The notes below the pieces were generated by a model that saw only the letters and a list, made by a program, of their open reading frames with translations, had not been told where the DNA came from and did not search any database. DNA of 64,000 nucleotides from Hibiscus mutabilis (lineage: Eukaryota; Streptophyta; Magnoliopsida; Malvales; Malvaceae). Location of the stretch: positions 26,563,188-26,627,187 of the forward strand of contig CM033747.1 in assembly GCA_019671005.1 (NCBI GenBank), given 5' to 3'. This document shows, one piece after another, positions 20,185-30,320 of this stretch (the stretch's first letter is position 1; the number at the start of each line of letters is the position of its first letter). A program made the translations under genes and the position numbers.

Positions 20185-21616
20185 TGCGTGTTTTAAGTGC
20201 TATGCAAATGGTGCAAGTGTACACGTCACAAGTAATAAATGATAAGTATCGAGTATTGTCTCCACAGGGATTGGTTTGGGCCACTTTGCTTAAGTCACTG
20301 CAAATGTTTCAAGAATTAAATAGTAATGATGAATTGAGATAAAATAACTAAATCTAAAGAATTAAAATAAAGGATAGAGGAAACGGAATTGAGAGAGTAG
20401 GCTGGGTTATCGTGAGTCGTGGAGTGATAATTGAATGGACCGTCGTGGTAATTGATTACTAGAGTCGCTCAATCGTTCCGTCAATTGGCCCTAGTTGAAT
20501 TGCCTGGGCAATTCTGCGATTGCCTGGGCAATTGGGAATGGAGCGATTGCCTGGGCAATTGGGCGAAACCCTTCAAAGTTCAGCGAAGTGTTTTTGAATG
20601 GTTTCTCGTTATCCCTAACTCGAAACACTGTTAATTATGCATGCCTTGATAGTACATCTCTACGTGAACCAAGGGTGGACAATAATCGATCTTGCGCTCC
20701 TTTTAGCCGTTGAAATCCACAACTTATCCCTAAGTCGAATTAGTCTTTACCATCGATTGATTGGATAAAGATCATGCTCATTTGTTTCTTGAATCTAACT
20801 CTCCCGATATTAGATAAATGGATGAATTCATGAGATCCTCTCCCAATTCAATTGCAATCAAAATTAAGAACCAGGAATGAACAAACTTTGAATTAAATTG
20901 CAAACTCAAGTACCTAAACAAATCCAATCGTTCTCACAACAAAAAAACACAATAACCCAAGCCAAGTAAATTTTAGTTCGTGGCTGGGTACAAAAGAAAT
21001 ACACAATAAAATCTACCCAAAATGAATCGAATGGGATTAAGAAGAATAATAATAAGATGTCGAGCAGCCCTTATTTTTTCTCTCTCAAATTCGATTCCCC
21101 TTTGAATTTGGCGGCTTGGTCTTCTTTATATAGGAGATAGCTAGGTCGAAATCCTTCTTGAGGATGAAGTTAAGTTGGAATTAAATAACATAAAAAAAAT
21201 AAATCTCTTTCATTATTATATTTTTATTCCTCCAAAAACTCTTCATAAAACTCTTGGAATTTAATCTCCTTTTAATCTCTTCTTGGAACTCCAACTTTTC
21301 TAGGATTTATCCTTGCTTTTTGCATTTATCTCGAATTAAATGGATTTATCCACTCATCACAATCGGCTACTATGTCACCTTACTCTCAATTTCTTTGGCA
21401 ATTTCCCTATTGCTTGGGCAATTAGTTCCTGCACTCAAAATAGCGCACAAAGCAACTATTTTCCATGAAAAACAACAAAAGTGTAATACCAAGCTCGTAA
21501 CGACGAAAACTAGGAAATTATGCATAAATGCCTAACAATGCAACTAAAATGTGCCCAAGTCTAACAATAATATGAGTAAAAAGGGCAATTAAAATAGTAC
21601 TTTTGAACACTCATCA
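20185..21616 (-). repeat. 5' LTR of element B
   Basis: About 1.43 kb, highly similar to 15592-17005. It has three TTGCCTGGGCAA palindromes (20498-20513, 20518-20533, 20546-20560) against two in the other LTR. A minus-strand TATATAAA box lies at 21125-21132. Confidence 0.92.
21125..21132 (-). promoter_or_regulatory. TATA box in the element B 5' LTR
   Basis: The minus strand reads CCTATATAAAGAAG in U3. The 3' LTR has a one-base variant at the same place (16511-16520). Confidence 0.55.
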
Positions 21617-21621
21617 AAAAT

Positions 21622-22459
21622 ATGTTTGAAATGATTTTGACTTATTTTAAAACGAATTTAAGTGACCAAAATATCAAAATCTGAAGCCTCGTATCGGTAC
21701 GGTTCAAGTTGTACCGATACAAGTGCTACAGAAAATTTCTAGTAGCCAAAACTCGTATCGATACGGCCAAAGAGCGTATCGATACGCTAGGGTGTGTACC
21801 GATACCCAATGCATTTTAAAGCTCTAACGGGTAGTTTCTAAAGAACATGTACCGATATGGCCACCCGCGTACCAATATCGACGGCTCTAGAACTGCATTT
21901 ATTACGAGAAATAAAGACCCCAATGGCTCCATTTCATCCCCAATGGTCATCAACGGCTAGAAACTCAATTGAGAGTATAAAAGACCCCAAGAAGCATCTG
22001 AAGAAGCTAATGATCTTAATGCCAACATCTCAAAGACTTAGAAAAGAGTCTTTGTACTTAAATTGTCATTTTCTTTATAGAAAAACACTTGTGAGCTAAA
22101 TTGTCAATGTGTGCTCGTGTATTAGGTTTGGGTGAGTGAGCTTAATTGTGAAAACAATCTACCTACTGAGGATTTCTTTGTTTGCATTCTTTTCTCTTTT
22201 GTAAAAGGAGGGTTAGCTAGACTTTGGGGTATAAGTCTAGTGTTGTAAGGGTTTCCTCTTGAGCCCGAGAAAAAGGGAAGAAATTCAATAGTGAATTTGG
22301 AAATCCTTAGTGGGGAAGCTAAGGTATTGGATGTAGAGCTTAGTTGAAAAGCTTGAACCACTCTAAAATTATCGTGTATTTTTCTATCTTTTTACTTCCC
22401 ACACAAATCACCCAATTACCACTTGGCAAGCAAAACAGTTGAAGAATTCGAGCCCATCA
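21622..22459 (+). repeat. 3' LTR of element C, second piece
   Basis: Continues the C LTR after B. It carries the CGTAYCGATACG-type palindrome cluster (21690-21880) and TATA box, and ends CCCATCA before TSD CCAAC. The short frame at 22122-22361 (minus) lies in LTR and is not a gene. Confidence 0.9.
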
Positions 22460-22464
22460 CCAAC

Positions 22465-22965
22465 ACTTTTGCTAGCATAGTTAGCATTTGCACTAGTATG
22501 CCCTATCCGATGATGAAATTAGAATCTTTAGTTAGCATGAGCCAGCAGATTTGTAATGCCAGGTTGCTTGACAATTAATCTTTAGCTAAAAAACTTTAGT
22601 CTCACTTAAACATGTAGTACGCATCTAGTTCCCAAGACAAAATTAGGATTCTTGAAGTTGAACTCAGAATAAAAAACCAATTCCAGGGTAAAAGTAAAGA
22701 ATAAGGCAACAATGTTTTATCAAAAGCAAGAAAAATTTTAGAACACTCATCTACCTTAGAGACAATAAGTAATTTGGGGCTTCGTGGATTGCTCCCACTT
22801 AGTTCTCAGGCCAACAAAACTTTAGGGCATGAGTGTAATAGGTTAGCTTAATTGTGTAGTCTGAATTAGCGTGGGGATTCGTGGTATGTTCCCTCTTATT
22901 TCTCGCGCCAAACAACATCATGACACAAGCTCTAATTTGATGTCAGTAAAAAGAAACCCTTGGTA

Positions 22966-22998
<33 letters not shown>

Positions 22999-23305
22999 CA
23001 AAAAGCAAAATATGTATTTTTGAGTTTGGATACTAAAGATTTTCTAAGGGAGTTAAAAGATACTTGATGCAAATTGCCTGCATTTCATGCACACTTCATG
23101 ACCCTAGGTTAGAGTTATATTGCTGCACCTGAATTGTTGATATGTTGGCATTATTGCTCTAGGATATCCGAGGACAGAAGAATTTTGCTTGCTAACATGT
23201 GTTGTTAATCAGGAAAACATTGCCGAGGTACTTTATTTTATTTACTATTTTTATAGCTTTTAGTTGCATTACTTGAGGACAAGCAATGGGATAGATTTGG
23301 GAGAG
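22465..23305 (+). other. 3' non-coding zone of element A, right part, with PPT
   Basis: Continuation of A after C. It contains two similar blocks of about 60 bases (22776-22835 and 22872-22930, each GGGG-TTCGTGG...TCTC--GCCAA), an (AAT)n tract near 22967-22997, and a PPT (ATAGATTTGGGAGAG, 23291-23305) directly before the 3' LTR. No gene seen. Confidence 0.75.
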
Positions 23306-24717
23306 TGTTAACACCTCAAAAGTACTACTTTCCATGTATATATTGTCATGTTATTTCTTGACTTTGGGTACACTTATGTGCATTTAGCAAGTAGATTCAT
23401 GCATTTGCATCTAGGAGTTAAGGAATGTTTTTATTGCCAGAGTGAATGGGTATTTTCTTGTTGTGGTAAGAAGATCGGTAGCAGGATCGGCAGAGAAGAT
23501 CAGGAGCAAGACAGGTTTGGCAAAGCATGATATGAGCAAGAGGAGAATAAGAGAAATGCCGAGTGTCATTGGAAAAAGCAAGAAGAGGATTGCCAAGCTC
23601 GGTTGGAAAAAAAAGAAGTCTGATGCCCGGTCAGTTAGCCGTTAGTCAAAGACCAGGTCAACCCTAATTCAAAAAGAGGATAAGAAGATAAAACGCCTAT
23701 CTTGGTGCGTAGCAAACTTTCAAATCAAAACTTTATCTAAGGTTTTCATGAGCGCTTATATAAAGGAAGTTTATTGATGAGCCAAAGAGGTTGCGTCGTG
23801 GTAAAGAAAGAGGTAGAGGGCAAACCGTGGTTCGATCAGGCTGTGACTGAGAGCTCTGGATCCATTGAAGGGCTGCATCAACGTATCTCCTTCTTTGTCC
23901 ATTTCTCTTAGTTTTTAATTCTATTATGATGGTGATGTTTACAAATAATGATTTGTTGATGGTTTCCCTAGTTCATGTTTTGCAATGAACGCTTAGCTTT
24001 TTGGGTTTTTAATAATTGAATGCCTTGGCATTTTTTTCTATTTCGCTAGTTCTTAATTTTCTAAAAGTTTTTTGCCATACGACAGTTGGCATTGCATGCT
24101 CATTATCCCTTAATATCTTAATAGACTTAGGAGATAAAGATTAGTTGCCAAATACAAAGGAGAGAAGCCTCGACAGAAGACGTTCAAGTAGATGAGCTTA
24201 CTTTGAAAGTGAGTCTACCCCTTAGGAGTAAAGATTAAAACTATGCCAAGTTAATTATTGAAAAACATCACTATAGACATATAGGAGTTAATCGTAGTTA
24301 ACTAAGGGTATTACCATCGACAGAGGCAATACTACTTAAAATCTGCTCGACAATAAAACCAAGGCTAAAGGTTATTAAATGCTGTCTTCACTAGCGTAAA
24401 ATCCAAGTATCCCTTGTCAAGGCAAATCAACCATCTGAATATATTTTTTACCAATCCGCATGAATTTTCATTTTATTTTCCTTAGTCATTTTCTTAATTA
24501 AAAATCTGATCTCAATACCAACTTATTTATTTTAATTCATAAGTAATTATTGTGTCATTTAATTCCTGGACAATCAATGTAGATACAATACTCAGCTTAC
24601 TGTTGTATTACTTGCTGACCGTGTATACTTGCACGCAAAAAAAACTAAACTTGGCATTATTTACTGGCATATTCACATTAATTCATCACTTGTTTGCCAA
24701 GAAATAGTCAATCAACA
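23306..24717 (+). repeat. 3' LTR of element A (full length)
   Basis: Starts TGTTAACACC right after the PPT and ends TCAACA, about 1.41 kb. TATATAAA lies at 23757-23764. It is the reference for the truncated 5' LTR. The frames at 23348-23645 are LTR sequence, not genes. Confidence 0.9.
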
Positions 24718-24776
24718 ATATCTCACAGTGACACAAAAGGTGGGATGCAATTTACATCTCCTTTGAGCACATCACA
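24718..24776 (-). pseudogene. Scrap of the LINE ORF2 zinc-finger region
   Basis: On the minus strand, when the F insertion (24777-51091) is mentally removed, the LINE frame from 51097 runs into this stretch with C-x2-C and H-x4-C spacing (LCVMCSKEM, SHLLCHC) typical of the zf-RVT segment after LINE RTs, with one stop. It ends at the LTR of A, showing that both A and F lie in the same LINE copy. Confidence 0.7.
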
Positions 24777-26267
24777 TGTAACCCCCTCGACCCGACCTAA
24801 AAGCCTGACCGAACCGAGAGAACTACATTAGGTTTGCCGAAGCAAACCGGAGAAAGGTTATGAAAAGTCAGTCTATTTTTTTCTTTTATCTTATCTACAT
24901 GCATAATATTAACCTAAGCGGTTCAAACATGAAGCGGGTGAAATAACAAAAGAATTGAACCCCAAATAGACATTGAATTGCACAACATACGATTTAGGGA
25001 CTAAATTGTAAACTCTTTAAATTATGTGATCAAAGACGAAATTAAGATTACCAATCCTTAATTAATCAGGTTACACGTTAGCATGTCAAATTTCAAAACA
25101 AACTGATCACCCAAACTCATTTAATTGGTAACACAAGCTTTAGGGACTAAAACGAAAGAAATCAGAACTTCACATAAGCCATTAACTAACTTAACCGCTT
25201 CGGGTATCGGTACACACACTTGAGTATCGGTACAACCTTACCATTTCAAATCCCAAAAATTCCATTAGCCAACTCTCGTATCGATACGAGCCTGCGTAAC
25301 GGTACGTCTTACCAAAACTAAGGGCTCGTACCAATCTTCAAACCCGTGTACCAAAACCCCATGCCAAACTTAGCCTTTCCGAACTAATACGCAAACCCGA
25401 GTATCGGTACACTACTCTTAAAAAGCATATCCGTATCGGAATGCCTAGCCTGCATACTAGAACCGCAAGCCTAAAATGGCTTCCCGTATCGATACGTGCA
25501 CACGCGTACCGGTACGCCTAGACCTGATTGGTCTCGAAAGTCTGGTTCAACATGCTTAAATCAAGTCTAAACAATACCAACATGCCAAAAACTTTTATAT
25601 ATCACTACTAAGGTGTTACAGCAACCAAAACATTATAGTTTAGTAGCCACTTTTAGTAATCATACATCCCGTGATGTTCTAAAGGCATGCTTCCTAACTC
25701 ACTTTACCAACCATACTAGATACACCAATAGACCATTCTCAGCATAAACATCATATCAACACATCCAATACAGCAAATCAAACTTAATCAAACCAACATA
25801 ACAAGGCAATCAACAAGGAAGCTCTAGATGCATACCTAGACAACCATTCATCCACAATTATAAGCAAGGGTTAACATCAAGCTTAGCAACATCAAACTGT
25901 CCTCAAAACTCAGCATAGAACATACTCAAAATCCATAAGGAAACAAAATTATAACTCCCAAAAATCGTGGCGAACACATTGCCTTATTAACTGAAAACAT
26001 AAACCGAGTTCCTACTCAGAAGTAGTTTGTCAGTTGGATCCTTTCAACCCTTGCCTTTGCTGCCCCGAACCTTAATGCTCTGCATCATTTGGAAAAAGAG
26101 AGCGTAAGCACACTTGCTTAGTGAGGATGCTCATAAAACAATGATGCATTTCAACCATTTGAAAACCACATACTTGTTTTTCGAAAACATACTTACAACC
26201 AAAGCATTTTCTATGATTCCAACCGAATCAAAGCATAACAACCTCTATGCAACATCATACCCATTTT

Positions 26268-26398
26268 TCATGCTTAAAACCGAAGCATTTAAATCATAAA
26301 CCATGCTTAAATTACAAAGCATTAAATCATAAACCATGCTTAAATCACAAAGCATTAAATCATAAACCATGCTTAAATCACAAAGCATTAAATATAGG
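26268..26398. repeat. 33-bp tandem repeat in the F 3' LTR
   Basis: Just over three copies of a unit containing AAAGCATTAAATCATAAACC and ATGCTTAAATCAC. The same array is in the F 5' LTR at about 48840-48955. Confidence 0.9.
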
Positions 26399-26491
26399 TT
26401 CAACACATGAACTTTCACATATATTGGCATTTATAGTGACACCGGATAGACTACCCTCTATCCACACATATCGGATACACGGATCTCTCAT

Positions 26492-26845
26492 ACCATGCCT
26501 AGTTAGACCATATGATATCCCAAACCTTGCCTAGTTAGACTGCAAGATTTGACACCCTCGCCTTGCTAAACTGCGATCTTAACACCCTTGCCTAGTTACA
26601 CCGCAAGTTTACCAACCTTGCCTAGTTAAACCGCAAGATTTGACAGCCTCGCCTAGTTAAACCGCGAGTTTTACCTTATTGCCTAGTTAAACCGCAAGAT
26701 TTTATTACCTCGCCTAGTTAAACCATGAGTTTACTTCCTTGCCTAGTTAAACCGCAAGATTACCATCGATTTGGGTTGCCTTGTTAATCCGCACGACCCA
26801 AATGATGTCCCAACAGTCTGAGTGGCCTTGTTAAACCGCCATACC
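26492..26845. repeat. Hairpin-unit array in the F 3' LTR
   Basis: Eleven units of about 30-45 bases with core GCCTAGTTAAACCGC. In eight units the four bases either side of an 11-nt loop pair perfectly: TTGC/GCAA, TCGC/GCGA or TGGC/GCCA. Examples: 26526-26546, 26587-26607, 26648-26668, 26823-26841. The F 5' LTR has the array at 49053-49375 with one unit fewer. Confidence 0.85.
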
Positions 26846-27380
26846 TCAATGACCCATGGCCACGATCGATTTTGTTCATATTTTATAGTGCACTTTTAAT
26901 CCTATGGCACGCCAACTATATCCGTTTGTTTTCTCAGCTTGTCACATAGCCAATATATCATTTACAAAACCATTTATTACTGTTTTCAAATGCATTAAAC
27001 AAAACATCACATATGCAAATCTCATTGCCAAGGCAATAACACCATTCCCAACCGGAATGAAAACCAATGCTCAATAGCATTTAATATACTTTCAATCCCC
27101 TGCATATGTACTCAAAACCATGCATTACCAGTAAGTAAAAACCTGCCATGTTCATTACCAAAACATGAAAACAATATGCTCATATCCAAGCCGATATTCA
27201 AAATCAAAATAAGGGAAACTTACTTCTGAGCTTAGGTAAGTGTCTCACGCTTACTCTAAACTCCCAAAAACCTTTACAAACCTTTGTAAAGCATTTAAAA
27301 CCAGTTTCCACTCATCGATATGCCTCGCCTTCCTTGCCAACGCGAAACAAGCTCCCAACAACAACAAAACAACATCAAGA

Positions 27381-30320
27381 TGTAGTGATGTCCTTTTCGC
27401 TAAAAAGGGTTTTCGAAGTGTTGGTTGTCTTTCAGATATAAAATTGTTTATTTCGTGGGGGGTTTAGAAAAAACCGTATTTTATTTAAGAAAATGGAGTC
27501 GCCACCGGCCACTTAGGTAGGCCGGACACCATAAAACTAGAGATTTAAAAACTGTTGGGTTCGGGAGTCAGTTACAGATGGGGAAAGATTAGCACCCCCA
27601 CACCGCCCAAAATTGGTACTTTAATAGTTACCGCTTTATTAATATTAAACTTTCCGGATTAAAGTGACGATTAAATTAAAATTCGGTTATATGTGCGAGT
27701 AAATTTTAAAAGCCCCGTTATCCGAGAATAAACGCCCAACCACCATCACTAAGCCTGATACTGGCCCCGTTTACACTCGGATAAAATGGCACCGCATTGA
27801 CAAAATATATCCGAAATGCAATCTTAGAAAACAAATATTAACATTTATATTGACATGGCATAAACACATAAATATTATAATATTATATAAAAGATAATAA
27901 TAAACTACATGAATAAAAAAAACATGATCAATCATAATATAAAAAACAAAACATGAACGAGAAAAACGAGCTTCCAAAACTAAAATAATTAATTCTAACA
28001 TGCTTAAACACATCAAGACACCAATATAATATTTACATGACATGCATGAAATGTAATGCTAAACTAACATAACAATATGCCAATATATATAAAAACTTAA
28101 AATTCGACTTCTATCATATAACATAATTTACATCCACAATTTAACATGCTATTTAAATATGATAAAACACCACACTAACATGTAACCAAAAAGAAAGGCG
28201 AACATAAAATCCATGATAAAACATGTTATCTACACATAAACTAGACAAGCACCGATCCAACAGGTAAAATATGAGCTAACAAACATGAATATAAAGGTAA
28301 AATACGATCAACTAAACATATATTATAAAACATGAGAACATGAAATAAAAACAGAAGAACACACAATGGGCAAAGAAAACATGCTAAAAACATAATCACA
28401 AGAGCACATGCAATAAAACGCCAATAAACTTAATATACAAACAAAATAAAACATACTTAAACATGGTATATTGATGCTATTAATGAAACTGCAAGGGGAC
28501 TGGAATGAAAAAAAAAACAGAAGCGAAAGGAATAAATAAAACAGAAACAAAAGCAAATTCAGGGACGTAACTACAAAACCAAGAAAGCCTAGGAGGACTG
28601 AACATGTTATTTGACCAAGGGGCAAGCCCAAAGTGCAAATATTCAAAACGCGAAAGGACTAGGGAGGTAATTTCACCATTTGAAAATGGATTTTGGGTAA
28701 TTTAGTGATCAAATTGCGATAAAACAGAAAAGAGAAAGGATTGAAATTGTAATTGTCCCATGCGGCAAGCTCAAAACGTGAATTCCAGAAACGCGGGAGT
28801 CCTTATGAGGTAATTACACCATTTAATATTGTGTCTATAAGACACCACAACCGACCCATCTTTTGTTCTTTTCTCATTTTTTAGCCCCCAAGAGATAAAG
28901 CTCTCCTATTCTCTCTATTTTCCCAGAAAACACAAACCCCCAAACCCTTCAACCGTCGTGGTTCTAGAGGCCGGCCGATGGTCCGGCTACTCTGGCCACC
29001 GCCCTCCACACTCAAAGCGTTCCAAAACCTAACCTAGACACCTCTCAAAACCAAAAAACTTTACTTTTGAAAAGGTCGAACCCCAAAACCTTTACCGAAA
29101 CTATCACCCTCTTATTTTGAGACCACCAAAACCCTAAATCTATGGTATTTTGACACAAAGAAACAAAGAAAAATCCCCTTTGGTGGCTCACTCCTCAGAG
29201 TTTATCGCCAGCAAGGAAAGATTTTTCCTTAGGTAAACTTTATTTTTTTTTTGTTTTTTGTTGTTTTTTCATGCATGTATGAGATTCGAAAAAAGAGAGA
29301 ATATTACCGATGGAAACTTGTATTTTTTTTAATAACTTCGTAACTGAGTCTTCTTACAACTTTTTCATACATATACCCTGATGAGTTTTGGTAGAAAACA
29401 AAATATAAAATACATACATCTCAATCTGATTCGGTATTGACAAGTCTAAATTTTTGGTATTTTCTGATTATTGACACGGTGGTTGGAGCCGGTATGGAGA
29501 GGTATGGCGGTGGCATGGTGGAGGTGGAGTGGTGCCAGATTGAACCCTAGTTGTTGGATCAGATTTGATCAACGATCAGGATTTCTCAAAGTTTGAACGG
29601 CCGAGATTCAATCTTGCAGCTGGAAAGACTGCATCAGATCATGACGCGTGGCAGGTGGCAGATGAGGAGTCAGGTGCATGTGACACACGGCGCGTGGAAG
29701 GCAGGCAGTCCCGAGCGTGTACCCACGCGTCAAGCAGAAGGATGCTCTTCTTCAATCACGACCGTTGGATCAAAAATTGATCCAACGGCTCTTGATTAGC
29801 TGCGTAAAAGAAGATGGGGATTAGGGTTTAGTTAATTAAACGGGTTAGGGCTCTTTAGCCGGTTTGGGCTTGGCCAGTTGGGCCATGTACACTTAATTTT
29901 GGGCTACGTAATATGTATTTGGGGTTATTTAATAATATTGGACTGGACATTTAATTTAAAAGTGGTTTTTATTTTCAGATTCATATGTAATAATAATAAT
30001 AATATTATTAATAATGGTAATACACATACTCAATCATACATAGCTATACATACCTACATGCAAACACACATACGTGCACATACATACACATACAAACATA
30101 CAAAAATATACGTAAGACATTAAAATACACATACATATCACATATACATACATACATATGCTCACCCATACATTACATATATATTAGTAACTCCCATGCA
30201 CATAATGAACACATGATATAATATAATATATGGATACATGCACTAGTAATAAATATTAATAATTACATATTCATTGTAAATTAACACAAAATCTTTCCCA
30301 GATAAAAATGAGTGATTACA
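27381..30320. mobile_element. Insertion of 2.94 kb with TG..CA ends, probable solo LTR
   Basis: It breaks the F LTR between CAAGA (27376-27380) and CAAGC (30321-30325), a 5-bp duplication with one mismatch. Ends are TGTAGTGATG and GTGATTACA. It contains a GGAGTCGCCACCGG block (about 27493) and GATTAGCACCCCC (about 27586) that I recall from long LTRs of plant Gypsy elements. No coding frame on either strand looks real, and no internal repeats mark two LTRs. A solo LTR of a large Gypsy family is the best reading. Orientation and clade are unresolved. Confidence 0.55.

Larger units (their letters stand above)
15592..21616 (-). mobile_element. Element B: non-autonomous Athila-derived LTR retrotransposon
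   Basis: TSD AAAAT flanks it at 15587-15591 and 21617-21621, inside C's 3' LTR. On the minus strand: 5' LTR (21616-20185), tRNA-Asp PBS, a gag-like zinc-knuckle region, the tail of an Athila third ORF, repeated hairpins, PPT and 3' LTR (17005-15592). No RT, RNase H or integrase is recognisable in the 3.2-kb interior, so it would depend on an autonomous Athila. Its LTRs look much more alike than those of A, consistent with being the youngest layer of this stack. Confidence 0.88.
12469..22459 (+). mobile_element. Element C: gag-only Copia-type LTR retrotransposon, interrupted by B
   Basis: TSD CCAAC is present at 12464-12468 and 22460-22464. LTRs of about 0.94 kb start TGTTGAGATT and end CCCATCA. 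The PBS is Met-tRNA-like and the PPT is AAAAAGGGGGAGG. Without nested B the element is about 3.96 kb. Its only coding capacity is a Copia-type gag. No protease, integrase or RT is present, so it fits the gag-only non-autonomous class (TR-GAG type), which needs pol proteins supplied in trans. Confidence 0.88.
3514..24717 (+). mobile_element. Element A: Athila-type Ty3/Gypsy retrotransposon, interrupted by C and B
   Basis: Order on the plus strand: truncated 5' LTR, Asp-tRNA-type PBS, gag, protease, RT/RNase H, integrase, a third ORF after pol, long 3' non-coding zone, PPT and 3' LTR. This order and the PR motif DLGAS, the RT motif FLDGSSGYNQ and the post-pol ORF are those of the Athila lineage. 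The coding parts carry many stops and frameshifts and three mutated catalytic sites. Copia element C sits at 12469-22459, and A resumes at 22465. No left TSD can be read because the 5' LTR lost its first 142 bases. Confidence 0.9.

Noticed and set aside
26268..26398. Regularly spaced repeat resembling a small CRISPR array
   Set aside because: The units are directly abutting 33-bp tandem copies without unique spacers, lie inside a plant retrotransposon LTR and occur again in its partner LTR.
26247..26534. Plus frame of 95 codons with internal repeats (LNHKPCLNHKA)
   Set aside because: A translation of the 33-bp tandem repeat, which happens to be divisible by three. The same DNA gives a repetitive minus frame too.
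28323..28646. Minus frame of 107 codons, hydrophobic, looking like a membrane protein
   Set aside because: It comes from AT-rich DNA inside the 2.94-kb insertion. The Phe/Leu/Ser richness follows from base composition, and there is no family resemblance.
29565..29799. Two overlapping plus frames of about 70 codons in GC-richer DNA
   Set aside because: They overlap each other in different frames inside the non-coding 2.94-kb insertion and show no known motif.
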